A model generated the notes under the pieces. That model saw only the letters and a list, made by a program, of their open reading frames with translations. It was not told where the DNA came from and did no database searches. Below, piece after piece: positions 54,413-63,545 of a stretch of DNA of 64,000 nucleotides (positions are counted from its first letter, which is position 1; each line of letters begins with the position of its first letter). The translations under genes and the position numbers were made by a program. Origin of the DNA: Acidianus ambivalens (GTDB taxonomy: Archaea > Thermoproteota > Thermoprotei_A > Sulfolobales > Sulfolobaceae); contig NZ_CP045482.1 of the NCBI RefSeq assembly GCF_009729015.1, positions 988,001 through 1,052,000 on the forward strand, written 5' to 3'.

Positions 54413-55699
54413 TTGATTAAGGACGAGCTGCTTGAAATTTTAAAATCGGGAAGAGTTGATTATGTAAGAGTAGAATTCATTGACCTTTTAGGTAATGTTA
54501 GAGGAAGATCTTTAAGAAGAGCTGAGTTTGAAAATTTAATATTAAAAGACTCCGGCTTACCGTATCCAGAAAGCTTACTTATGTTAGATTATGCAGATTC
54601 ACCGATAAAATCTCGTTACGGAGACGTTCTAGCAATACCAGATCCGTCAACCTTTATTATTTTGCCTTATTTAGAGAGAACAGCGAGAGTTCTTTCATAT
54701 ATTACTTTACCAGATTTGACTCCCTCACCGTTTTGCAGCAGAGGATTATTAAAGAGAGCAATAGATAAATTGGAAGAAAAAGGACTTTCAATTCAAGTTT
54801 CATTCGAACCGACTTTTTATTTAGTAAAGGAAAATGGAAACGGTATTTCGCCTGCAGATGAAGCTAAAGCTTTTTCCCCAGAAGGATTAATGGAAGAACA
54901 ATCTTTTCTGAGAGACGTTATCAAATACTTAGAAAGTGTAGGAGTTCAAGTTGAAACAATAAATAAACACTATGGTCCTGCACAATATGAAATAAGATTT
55001 GCTGAAAAAGACGCTTTATCTGCAGCAGACTCACTAGTTACTGCAAGAGAAGTAATAAGAGATTCTGCGAGAATATACAAATTGTTCTCTACATTTATGC
55101 CTAAGCCTTTCTCAAATTATCCAAGCAGTAGTATGGATGTATATATTAAACTTACATCAAACGATGGAAAAGATATAATGAGTAACATAAATGACCCCAA
55201 GGGTTTAGGGCTAAGTGAAATAGCGTATAATTTCTTAGCAGGAATAATAGAGCATATAGGAAGCATAATGGCCTTTGCTTCGCCAACGATAAATTCTTAT
55301 AAAAGATTTAGAGAAACGGTGACCCCAAGTTTACTAGGCTTAGGAACGGAAAGGCATTTCATAATTAGGATGCCAAGCAATTTTAGAGATTCAAAGTCAG
55401 TAGAATTTAGATTAGCAGATCCTCTAGCAAACTCTTACCTCTTATTATCTGCTATCATATATGCAGGATTAGATGGAATAGAAAGAAAATTAGACGTTGA
55501 ACCTAACGTAGAATTAGGATCTTTACCTAGTAATTTAGAAGACGCATTACGCAAGCTTAACAATGATAATTATATTAAATATTCAATTGGAGCAGAGCTT
55601 ATTTCATCCTATATCGAACTTAAAAATAGGGAAATAGAGAGTTATAATAATTACATAACAGATTGGGAAGTTAAGGCATATCTAAAGGCAGGTTGGTAA
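54413..55699 (+). CDS. Glutamine synthetase-like protein with altered active site
   Basis: A 428-residue protein with GS fold: N-terminal beta-grasp (VDYVRVEFIDLLGNVRGRSL) and catalytic domain ending RLADPLANSYLLLSAIIYAGLDGI. Several metal/ammonia-site residues are changed: the E-x-E of GS is FEPTF, the GSGMHxH motif (His269 in bacterial GS) is PSSSMDVYIKL, and NRSxxxR is ERHFIIR. HYGPAQYEI and SPTINSYKRF are retained. It may be a gamma-glutamyl ligase of other substrate or inactive. TTG start. The downstream alcohol dehydrogenase ATG overlaps its stop (TAATG). Confidence 0.8.
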   Translation: MIKDELLEILKSGRVDYVRVEFIDLLGNVRGRSLRRAEFENLILKDSGLPYPESLLMLDYADSPIKSRYGDVLAIPDPSTFIILPYLERTARVLSYITLPDLTPSPFCSRGLLKRAIDKLEEKGLSIQVSFEPTFYLVKENGNGISPADEAKAFSPEGLMEEQSFLRDVIKYLESVGVQVETINKHYGPAQYEIRFAEKDALSAADSLVTAREVIRDSARIYKLFSTFMPKPFSNYPSSSMDVYIKLTSNDGKDIMSNINDPKGLGLSEIAYNFLAGIIEHIGSIMAFASPTINSYKRFRETVTPSLLGLGTERHFIIRMPSNFRDSKSVEFRLADPLANSYLLLSAIIYAGLDGIERKLDVEPNVELGSLPSNLEDALRKLNNDNYIKYSIGAELISSYIELKNREIESYNNYITDWEVKAYLKAGW

Positions 55700-56703
55700 T
55701 GAGAGCAGCAATATTTACACAAATAGGTAGACCTTTAAGTATAGAAGAGATCAAAAAACCTGAAGTTAAAGGTAAAGAGGTTCTTTTAAAAGTATTAGCA
55801 ACAGGCTTATGTCATGGAGATTTACACATAATTTTCGGCGAATGGAAAGACGATATACCGGTTAATCCTCCCAGAATTTTAGGTCATGAGATTGTAGGCG
55901 AAATAACTGAAGATACTGAGCATTTTAAGAAAGGTGATAAAGTACTTGTCTACAATGCATTTGGTTGTGGTACTTGCAAATACTGTAAAAGGGGATACCC
56001 TCAATTTTGTGAAAAAGTGAAAATTTTAGGAGTTCAGGAAGATGGAGGATTTGCAGAATATGTCAAAGTACCTTCAGAAGATAATTTAATTAAAATCGAT
56101 AATAACGAAAATCCAATTAAAGTTGCACCTCTTGCGGATGCTGGAGTTACTGCATATAATTCTGTAAAAGGAATTGAGGAAGACAGCAACGTAGCATTAA
56201 TAGGAACTGGAGCAGTAAGCTTAATAGCTCTACAAATTTTGAAATCAAGAGGAATTAAAGTAACAATAGTTGGAAGAAATCCAATAAAATTAAATAAGGC
56301 ATTAGAACTAGGTGCAGATAGAATAATTCAAGTAAAACAATCTTATTCTGAAGATTTTTCAGCTAGAATAGGGAGAGAAAAATTTGATTACATAATTGAT
56401 TATATAGGAAGTGATGAGACTTTAAGGGACATTGTCTGGGCTCTAGATAGAATGGGGGAATTGAGAATAGTAGGGGAATTTGGAGGAAGAATGGAAATAT
56501 GGGAGCAACTCCTTGTTCTTAGGGGATTAAGAATAAGAGGAATTTTATATGGAAGTAAGGAAGACATGATAAATGTAGTAAAATTATATAATGAAGGAAA
56601 AATAAAAACGTTGGCTGTCCCTTATAAATTAGAAGAAATAAATCAAGCAATAGACGATTTAATGAGCGGAAGAATAATAGGAAGAGCAGTCATAATACCT
56701 TGA
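55699..56703 (+). CDS. Zinc-dependent alcohol dehydrogenase (MDR family)
   Basis: A 334-residue medium-chain dehydrogenase. Catalytic zinc ligands are in LCHGDLH and GHEIVGE; the structural zinc site is CGTCKYCKRGYPQFC; the cofactor site is LIGTGAVSLIAL. ATG 55699 overlaps the GS-like stop as TAATG; a TTG two codons earlier is possible. NAD(H) is likely because an acidic residue is not obvious at the end of beta 2 (VTIVGRNPIKL suggests NADP use instead). Coupled to the GS-like gene, so both may act in one amine/alcohol pathway. Confidence 0.87.
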   Translation: MRAAIFTQIGRPLSIEEIKKPEVKGKEVLLKVLATGLCHGDLHIIFGEWKDDIPVNPPRILGHEIVGEITEDTEHFKKGDKVLVYNAFGCGTCKYCKRGYPQFCEKVKILGVQEDGGFAEYVKVPSEDNLIKIDNNENPIKVAPLADAGVTAYNSVKGIEEDSNVALIGTGAVSLIALQILKSRGIKVTIVGRNPIKLNKALELGADRIIQVKQSYSEDFSARIGREKFDYIIDYIGSDETLRDIVWALDRMGELRIVGEFGGRMEIWEQLLVLRGLRIRGILYGSKEDMINVVKLYNEGKIKTLAVPYKLEEINQAIDDLMSGRIIGRAVIIP

Positions 56704-57697
56704 AAGTGAAAGGCTTACCCTCTATAACCTCTATTTTCCTATCCTGTATGAACTTTCTTATAATTTCAGCATTAGTTCTAGCATGCATAGTTAGCATTGC
56801 TCCAGCGAATTTACCTTTATAGAGCGAAGCATAAAGCATAAGCATATCTGACATATGCCTATCAACTCCGGCATTTGTCTTTAAATCCTCTATTAACTTA
56901 CTTGCAGCTTCTTCTCCTACTTTTTCAGCTCTTTTTCCTTTCTCTCCTAAAGAATCGGAACCCATCACGCTTTTACCGTATGCTGCTAAAGTAATTCCAG
57001 TGCCTTCACTTTCTCCTTGTCTAATATCCAAAGAGATATTAACGTTTACACTAAGAAACTTTTTTATAAACTCTTCTGCTGACTTTGCTTGCCTCTCGGC
57101 TATATGAGAAGGCAGAGATGACACGTGAGATATACCCTTAATTTCTTCAATTTTCCCCATTTCGACTATTTCAAATTCTTCTCCTTTTCCCTTGAAATTA
57201 CTAAGCTCTATTATTCCTCCTCCTCTAGGATAATGACCCCTTTTTATTAATTTAATCTCGCCTTGTATGCCTATTTTCTTTAGAATTTCTAAGTAAACTA
57301 ATCTCATATAATCTATTGTAGGACTTTTCGGAACGTCTGTTCCTCCTATTAAACGTATTTTTATATTTCTATTAATAATAAGCGGAATTACTGACACAGC
57401 TATTAGAGTAACACTTCCAGCAGTTGTTACATCTAATGTAAAGTCTCCTTCATTCTTTATCTCGTGAGGAATAAAAACTAGTTCTTGAGAGCCTAAATAG
57501 TCTCCTTTACTTTCTGCGTTACATAGCTCTTTTACAAGTTTTACTGCAGATAAATGTTGTCTTTGCAAGCCAGGATTTTTCCTCTTAGCTCTTATATTGT
57601 ATATTCTAAAAGGTTTACCAGTAAGTGCAGATAACGTTAGTGAAGTTCTCAATATTTCTCCTCCGCCTTCACCGAAAGACCCATCTATCTCAATCAT
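56690..57697 (-). CDS. rtcA: RNA 3'-terminal phosphate cyclase
   Basis: A 335-residue ATP-dependent enzyme turning RNA 3'-phosphates into 2',3'-cyclic ends through an adenylyl-histidine. Motifs are GSFGEGGGEILRTSLTLS, KNPGLQRQHLSAVK, GGTDVPKSPTIDYM, RGHYPRGGGII and GVDRHMSDML containing the nucleophilic His. Full length. Divergent from the 146-aa gene with 13 nt between starts. Confidence 0.94.
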   Translation of the reverse strand: MIEIDGSFGEGGGEILRTSLTLSALTGKPFRIYNIRAKRKNPGLQRQHLSAVKLVKELCNAESKGDYLGSQELVFIPHEIKNEGDFTLDVTTAGSVTLIAVSVIPLIINRNIKIRLIGGTDVPKSPTIDYMRLVYLEILKKIGIQGEIKLIKRGHYPRGGGIIELSNFKGKGEEFEIVEMGKIEEIKGISHVSSLPSHIAERQAKSAEEFIKKFLSVNVNISLDIRQGESEGTGITLAAYGKSVMGSDSLGEKGKRAEKVGEEAASKLIEDLKTNAGVDRHMSDMLMLYASLYKGKFAGAMLTMHARTNAEIIRKFIQDRKIEVIEGKPFTFKVL

Positions 57698-57710
57698 AAT
57701 TTCTAATTAT

Positions 57711-58151
57711 ATGAAGGTTAAAATAAAATCGATACTTAACGTTATAGGACACGAAGAACTTTACGTCATACCAATAGCATGCAATGGAAAATACGTCCTT
57801 GGTCTAAATTTTTTTGAAGATATAGAAGGTGGAAGAGTTGCAAGGTTTGTGTTAATAATGGATAAATACGGTGAAATTAATTCAATTAAAGTCGTCGAAG
57901 GAGATAAGGGAATAGTGATTGCAGAAGGCGTCAGAGACGACATGGACGCAGTATCTAAAGTAATTAAGATTGACAGAAAGATGGTTACGAATAGAATTCC
58001 GCTTTTTATAAATATTAAAGTTAAGAGCTCCCCTGAAACCCAAGATAGAGGAATAAGGGGATATGAAAATTATATTAAAAGGTACGGTGAGATAGATCCT
58101 TCAAAGCTAAAAGGGGTAATAAAGCTAGACGTTATTGAAGAAGTTGTCTAG
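57711..58151 (+). CDS. Conserved hypothetical protein
   Basis: A 146-residue alpha/beta protein (ATG 57711; the frame is open to 57597 but that part is antisense to rtcA). Segments KIKSILNVIGHEELYVIPIA, RVARFVLIMDKYGEINSIKV and NRIPLFINIKVKSSPETQD show regular strands. No motif recognised. It overlaps the dpo4 3' end by 27 nt (convergent). Confidence 0.55.
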   Translation: MKVKIKSILNVIGHEELYVIPIACNGKYVLGLNFFEDIEGGRVARFVLIMDKYGEINSIKVVEGDKGIVIAEGVRDDMDAVSKVIKIDRKMVTNRIPLFINIKVKSSPETQDRGIRGYENYIKRYGEIDPSKLKGVIKLDVIEEVV

Positions 58152-59189
58152 TGTAGTCGATTTGTATATCTTACCCAATCTTACGCCCACTCTTCTTAAT
58201 CTTCTTTTATCAGATTTTATGATTTCTTCCAAGAGTTTTTCTGCCTCTAAATACGCCTTGTCCTTACTTATACCAAAGTTGAAAGTCTTTTCCCTACTTA
58301 CAATATCAAGGTCTTCCATTATTGCAACAACTGCTAAGGTCTTAGGTATACCTCCGTTAGCCTTAGAATAGGCTTCATCTATTGCCTTCTTTAAGTAGGG
58401 AAGTATCTCTTTGATATCTCTAGAATTCTTTTTCATTGTAACATATCTCCCAATATGTTTCCTTACCTTTTCTTTTACAGGCTCAGCATAGGTATTATTT
58501 GCTAAAGAATATAGATAACTTGCTTTAGATTTCCCTATTTCATTTTTTAATTTTTCAAAATCTACTTTTAGAACGTCATATAAATATTTGATTCCCATTT
58601 CCCTTAGCTTAGAATAAATAGAATCCCCTACTCCTGGCACTTCATCTATAGGTAATGATCTTATAAATCCTTCAACTTCTTCTGGTTTTAAAATTCCTAA
58701 ACCGTTAGGCTTGTTCATTTCAGCTATTATCTTGGCAAAAACCTTATTTGGAGCAATTCCTATAGTAACTGTAATTTTTTCTTTCTGATAAATTTCATCC
58801 TTTATTTTTTTACCTAGTTGGTAAGCCTCATAATAATCTTTCACTTTATCAGTAATATCAAGGTAAGCCTCATCTATGCTTGCAATTTCAATTTTACTTG
58901 AATATTTAGAGAGTATTCCGTACATTATTCTATCAGATACTTGCTTATATAAATCCTTCCTGATAGGTAAATATATTGCGTTAGGAGCGATTTCTTTCGC
59001 CTTAGGAATTGGCATACCAGATTTTATTCCCAGTTTCCTTGCCTCATAATTAGATGTAGCTATCGCACCACTATCTTTAAACCTACCAGAAAATACACAA
59101 ACAGCAACCGGCTTACCTTTAAGCTCTGGATTAAGTACTTCTTCAACTTGAGCAAAGAAGTAATCAAAATCAACGAAAAGTACAATCAT
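58125..59189 (-). CDS. dpo4: DNA polymerase IV (Y-family, Dpo4/Dbh)
   Basis: A 354-residue translesion polymerase. Palm residues: VDFDYFFAQVEE and ASIDEAYLDIT; fingers YEARKLGIKSGMP; HhH thumb PGVGDSIYSKLREMG; little finger (KHIGRYVTMKKNSRDI). The C terminus ends TTLDNFF, a PCNA-interacting peptide. Its last 27 nt overlap the convergent hypothetical gene, and its start overlaps the PfkB gene's stop by 4 nt. Confidence 0.96.
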   Translation of the reverse strand: MIVLFVDFDYFFAQVEEVLNPELKGKPVAVCVFSGRFKDSGAIATSNYEARKLGIKSGMPIPKAKEIAPNAIYLPIRKDLYKQVSDRIMYGILSKYSSKIEIASIDEAYLDITDKVKDYYEAYQLGKKIKDEIYQKEKITVTIGIAPNKVFAKIIAEMNKPNGLGILKPEEVEGFIRSLPIDEVPGVGDSIYSKLREMGIKYLYDVLKVDFEKLKNEIGKSKASYLYSLANNTYAEPVKEKVRKHIGRYVTMKKNSRDIKEILPYLKKAIDEAYSKANGGIPKTLAVVAIMEDLDIVSREKTFNFGISKDKAYLEAEKLLEEIIKSDKRRLRRVGVRLGKIYKSTTLDNFFNNV

Positions 59190-60034
59190 CTACACTTAAC
59201 ATTAATATTAACATCTTTTAACATTTTTATCACTTCCTCTAGCTTTGGAGAGCTTACTCCTCCAAGCTTAGTAACTTTTAGCCCTGCCGCGACAGAAGCA
59301 AATCGTAAAGAATCTTCTATCGATCCAGTATTAATATAAGAGACATTAAAAGCGGCATCAAACACGTCACCGGCACCAGTAGTGTCGACTACATTTACTT
59401 TCAAAGCCTCTACTTTGCATTCTTCACTACCTATTAATTCTGCTCCTTCTTTGCCTTTCTTAATTACAACGATTTTTGCGTTAGCTTTAGTCCTTAAACT
59501 TTCATATTCTTTTTCATTAACATAGAGAATATCAACTTCCTCGCCTTCGTATTCCGAGGCATAAGGGCCCGGGTCATAACTTACGATCTTAGCTGACGGA
59601 TCTTTATATATAACATCATGAGAGATGGAGGCGTAGTGTATTACGTCAAACATTCCAGAATATTTTCTTACGTCATCTAAACTAGGTAATAGTGAGGGGT
59701 CAGTTCTTCTTACTATTGAGATGGATCCATCATCTCTTAAAAGTATTAACGCCATATTAGGTTTCTTCTCGCATTCAATGAGAAAATCCAATCCTACTCC
59801 TTCTTCGGCTAAAGGAGTAAGTAAAGCTGAAACTAAAGGGCTTTTACCTATTTTTGCTAATAATTTTGCGCTATGCCCTAATCTATTTACTGCTACTGAG
59901 TAATTTGTTGCCGAGCCGCCAGGCATGATTTCCATGACGTCAGTATTTACCTTACTATCGACTAGTGGAAAAGCATTAAGCTTTACTATAATATCAATGT
60001 TAAACTTGCCAACTGCTAGGTGAATTGGTCTCAT
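59186..60034 (-). CDS. PfkB-family carbohydrate/nucleoside kinase
   Basis: A 282-residue ribokinase-fold kinase. The N-terminal PGGSATNYSVAVNRLG substrate site and the C-terminal VVDTTGAGDVFDAAF with its catalytic Asp and anion hole are clear. Substrate unknown (ribose, nucleoside or sugar acid). Promoter: TTTTAAC about 27 nt upstream of the ATG (minus strand), just downstream of the candidate sRNA. Its stop overlaps the dpo4 start. Confidence 0.88.
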   Translation of the reverse strand: MRPIHLAVGKFNIDIIVKLNAFPLVDSKVNTDVMEIMPGGSATNYSVAVNRLGHSAKLLAKIGKSPLVSALLTPLAEEGVGLDFLIECEKKPNMALILLRDDGSISIVRRTDPSLLPSLDDVRKYSGMFDVIHYASISHDVIYKDPSAKIVSYDPGPYASEYEGEEVDILYVNEKEYESLRTKANAKIVVIKKGKEGAELIGSEECKVEALKVNVVDTTGAGDVFDAAFNVSYINTGSIEDSLRFASVAAGLKVTKLGGVSSPKLEEVIKMLKDVNINVKCR

Positions 60035-60061
60035 GGTGTATTAGAATACTTTACACAAGTT

Positions 60062-60118
60062 AAAATCAGTTAGCCGCCACGTCTTCATAAATCCGACCCA
60101 AAAGTCTTCATCATCTAT
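60062..60118 (-). ncRNA. Candidate C/D box sRNA upstream of the PfkB gene
   Basis: Read on the minus strand: box C ATGATGA (60114-60108, perfect), 12-nt spacer AGACTTTTGGGT, box D' CGGA (60095-60092), 3 nt, box C' ATGAAGA (60088-60082), 12-nt spacer CGTGGCGGCTAA, box D CTGA (60069-60066, perfect), then ATTTTAA. The 12/3/12 spacing is ideal. Guide 1 would pair ACCCAAAAGUCU, and by G-U pairing also ACCCGAAAG, which resembles a methylated region of 23S-type rRNA as I remember it. Guide 2 would pair UUAGCCGCCACG, target unknown. A weak AT-rich TATA candidate is near 60145. It occupies most of a 169-nt gap that otherwise shows only a meaningless small frame. Confidence 0.68.
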
Positions 60119-60203
60119 ACATTTTTCTAACACGTAGTAACTATTATTTTTACTTAGTACTATGTTAGTTAATTTCAAAAGGTTATTAGATAAATTTTGA
60201 CTT

Positions 60204-61544
60204 ATGGTAGAGATTAAAGAGATTAAAAAGGTTCCAGAAATAGAGAAAGCTAGCATTCATAGTCACATAACCGGCTTAGGATTGGATGAACACGGAAAAG
60301 CCATATTTAAAGCTGATGGAATGGTTGGTCAAGAGGAAGCTAGAGAAGCCGCAGGTTTAGTTGTGCAATTAGTAAAACAAGGTAAGATGGCTGGAAAAGG
60401 AATTCTTTTAGTAGGACCTTCTGGAACTGGAAAAACCGCACTAGCAGTGGCAATAGCGAAAGAGTTAGGAGAAGATACTCCCTTTACTGCAATAAATGCT
60501 TCAGAGCTTTATTCTACAGAATTAAAAAAGACTGAAGTACTAATGCAAGCTATAAGGAAATCCATAGGTGTAAGAGTAAGAGAAAAGAGACTTGTCTATG
60601 AAGGGGAAGTAAAAGAACTTAGGATAAAAGTAGCCAAAAGTAGGTTAAATCCATACGTTCAAGTGCCAAGAGAAGCTGAAATTACCTTAAAAACCAAAGA
60701 CGACGAAATGAAATTAACTGCTGGCGAATCTATAGCTGAACAGCTAGTAAGACTTGGAGTTAGAAAAGGTGACGTAATATGGATAGATGCGGAAACTGGA
60801 CAGGTAGTAAAGACTGGAAGATCTAAGGAAGTTGCAAAATATGACATAGGAGGCGGAGGAGTTGAAGTCCCATCAGGGCCAGTTAAAAAAGAAAAAGAGC
60901 TAACCAGCACTTTCACGCTTCATGACTTAGATCTAAATTTAGCAGCACGTCAAATTTCGTTTACTGCAATATTTTCATTATTCTCAGAAAGAGAAATAAG
61001 CGATGATATAAGGAAAGAAGTAGATAGACTAGTAAAAGACATGATAAATAAGGGAAACGCAGAGCTAATTCCTGGAGTGCTTTTCATAGATGATGCACAT
61101 ATGTTGGACATAGAAGCTTTCTCCTTCTTAACAAAAGCGCTCGAATCAGAATTATCACCCATACTCATACTTGCTACTAATAGAGGAATGACAAAAATAA
61201 GAGGGACAGATATAGAATCTCCTCACGGAATTCCATTAGACTTGCTCGATAGGCTCTTAATTATACCAACTAAGCCTTATAATGAAAAAGAAATAAGAGA
61301 AATAATATCTATTAGAGCAGAAGAACTGAATATAGAACTAGACCCACAAGCGCTGGACGAATTAGCTAAAATAGGAAGCCAAGAAAGTTTAAGATATGCC
61401 GTACAGCTACTTGAGCCAGCTAATTTAATAGCAAATAGAAACGGAAGAAACGTGATAAAACCAGAGGATATTAAGGAAGTCTATAACTATTTCGCTGACG
61501 TTAAGAGGAGCGTAAATTATGTAAAGGAGTACGAGAATTTATTA

Positions 61545-61553
<9 letters not shown>
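60204..61553 (+). CDS. TIP49/RuvB-like AAA+ ATPase
   Basis: A 449-residue homologue of eukaryotic RuvBL1/2 (TIP49, TBP-interacting). Walker A is GPSGTGKTA, Walker B is LFIDDAHMLDIE, sensor 1 is LATNRG, and the arginine finger/sensor region is GIPLDLLDRLLII. The OB-like insertion domain lies at about 125-225. ATPase residues are intact. Archaeal function is uncertain; chromatin remodelling and snoRNP assembly are eukaryotic roles. Its stop TGA is also part of the box C of the sRNA at 61548, notable because RuvBL proteins assemble C/D snoRNPs in eukaryotes. Confidence 0.92.
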
Positions 61554-62018
<465 letters not shown>

Positions 62019-62025
62019 TATTATT

Positions 62026-63459
62026 TTATTTTGAGAGCTGAAAATATATTCTCTTCTTCCATTTATCATCTTTATAAGGATAATCTTCCCTATAATGGTT
62101 GCCTCTACTCTCAGTTCTCTTGTAAGCTGCAAGTGCAGTTAAATACGACACTAAAGCGGAATTTGATTTCTCATTTGCACTTTCTATATCTATTGAGGAG
62201 TATATTGAAATCGCCTTGTTTAATTTTTCAGCATTTCTTATTATTCCTACATCTTCCCAATTTATTTCCCTAATTTCATCTATAGATAAATTGCTTCCTA
62301 CATGTAGTTTTACATTTTCTATTTCTCCATCATCCACATATAATCCCTCCCACTTATCTATATAGAGTGGAAGGTTAACTCCATAAACTAAACCTTCAGC
62401 TAACGAATTACTTGCTAATCTATTAGCTCCATGAAGACCTGTATCACTAACTTCCCCTATAGCATATAAGCCTTTAATGTTGCTCTCTCCTCTAATATTA
62501 ACCCTTATTCCTCCATCAACAAAATGTGCTCCTGGAAATACTGGAATTTTAAAATTCTTATCTTTTCCGTGCCTTTTTAGATAGGCGTTTAATACCGGGA
62601 ATTTATTCTCAAAGTCTTCTATCTTAGTTAGATCCATGAATACTTTCCTTCCTTGTAAATACTCAGTATATATTGCTCTGGATAACACGTCTCTAGGTGC
62701 CAGTTCTCCCTTTTCATGATATTTAAATGCAAATCTCTCTCCTTTATCATTTAGTAAAATTGCTCCTTCTCCTCTTAAAGTCTCAGTTAAGAGAAATGTT
62801 TCACCATCTAAATTAGTTACAGTAGGATGAAATTGAACGAATTCCATATCAGCAACCAACGCGCCAGACCTAAAAGCTATTGCAATTCCATCTCCAGTAT
62901 TTGTAGATTGGTTTGAGGTGTATTTCCAAAGGTAAGCGTAACCTCCTGTTGCTAAAACTATTTTATCAGCCCCAATTTCACCCCTATTCCTTGTTATAAA
63001 CCCTTTAACTTCATTATTTTCTGTTTTTATTGCTAATAACTCATCTTCTATAATCGGAATATTTAACTCATGAGCTTTCCTCATTAAGAAGTCGTATATA
63101 TCTCTTCCAGTTTCGTCTGTTTTGTGTAAAACTCTCCTTCTAGAGTGACCTCCTTCTAATCTTAAATCCGTTGCAAATTCAAAGCCCCATTCTTCTAACG
63201 TTTTAACGGCTTTTGGAGCCTCAGAAGTGACATAATTTACCGCCCTTTCATCAGATAATCCGTCTCCTACTCTTAAAGTGTCCTTAGCATGGATTTCTGG
63301 AGAGTCGTCACTACCTACTGCTGCGGCAATCCCTCCTTTAGCTATATATGTTGATCCTCCAGTTATTTTCTTAGTTATTACTGTTACTTTATATCCCGAT
63401 TTAGTTAAAGAAACCGCGGCGGAAAGTCCTGCTATTCCATTACCAAAAATATATATCAT
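62026..63459 (-). CDS. nadB: L-aspartate oxidase
   Basis: A 477-residue FAD enzyme oxidising aspartate to iminoaspartate, the first step of de novo NAD synthesis. FAD motif IFGNGIAGLSAAVSLTKSG; conserved KGGIAAAVG, HSRRRVLHKTDETGRDI, MEFVQFHPT, GEVSDTGLHGANRLASNSLAEGLVYG. Nearly full length with a shortened C terminus. NadA and NadC are not in the window. An inverted repeat sits between its TATA box and start codon. Confidence 0.95.
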   Translation of the reverse strand: MIYIFGNGIAGLSAAVSLTKSGYKVTVITKKITGGSTYIAKGGIAAAVGSDDSPEIHAKDTLRVGDGLSDERAVNYVTSEAPKAVKTLEEWGFEFATDLRLEGGHSRRRVLHKTDETGRDIYDFLMRKAHELNIPIIEDELLAIKTENNEVKGFITRNRGEIGADKIVLATGGYAYLWKYTSNQSTNTGDGIAIAFRSGALVADMEFVQFHPTVTNLDGETFLLTETLRGEGAILLNDKGERFAFKYHEKGELAPRDVLSRAIYTEYLQGRKVFMDLTKIEDFENKFPVLNAYLKRHGKDKNFKIPVFPGAHFVDGGIRVNIRGESNIKGLYAIGEVSDTGLHGANRLASNSLAEGLVYGVNLPLYIDKWEGLYVDDGEIENVKLHVGSNLSIDEIREINWEDVGIIRNAEKLNKAISIYSSIDIESANEKSNSALVSYLTALAAYKRTESRGNHYREDYPYKDDKWKKRIYFQLSK

Positions 63460-63460
63460 A

Positions 63461-63474
63461 CGAACACATGTTCG
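63461..63474 (-). promoter_or_regulatory. Inverted repeat, possible operator of nadB
   Basis: CGAACA-CA-TGTTCG, two 6-bp arms around a 2-bp spacer, begins 2 nt upstream of the nadB ATG (63459). A TATA-like TTTTTTTATTT lies at about 63480-63490, 26 nt before the start. A protein bound here would block the transcription start of a leaderless mRNA. It might report NAD or aspartate status; the regulator is unknown. Confidence 0.4.
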
Positions 63475-63515
63475 GAGAAATAAAAAAACTTTATTGCTAA
63501 AAATTTCACTAAAGA

Positions 63516-63523
63516 ATTTAAAG
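63516..63523 (+). promoter_or_regulatory. TATA box of the solute-binding-like gene
   Basis: ATTTAAAG centred 26 nt before ATG 63546, indicating a leaderless mRNA. Confidence 0.45.
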
Positions 63524-63545
63524 TAACCACACGTAAAGATGATTT

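Noticed and set aside
57597..57710. Extension of the 146-residue protein upstream of 57711
   Set aside because: Antisense to the start of rtcA and unlike the rest in composition.
59711..59732. GAGATGG ATCCATC palindrome inside the PfkB gene
   Set aside because: Entirely coding and not associated with any second element.
60041..60256. A 71-codon (or 45-codon from TTG) minus-strand frame upstream of the PfkB gene
   Set aside because: Its 5' part is antisense to the TIP49 start, and its 3' half coincides exactly with a C/D box sRNA pattern. No protein family resemblance.
62019..62132. Extension of the Nudix protein into nadB
   Set aside because: A TTG 7 nt after the nadB stop gives a normal Nudix N terminus; the extension is an out-of-frame reading of nadB.
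63240..63260. Box C/D-like TGATGA ... CTGA on the minus strand inside nadB
   Set aside because: Only 23 nt between boxes, no internal boxes, and fully within a conserved coding region.
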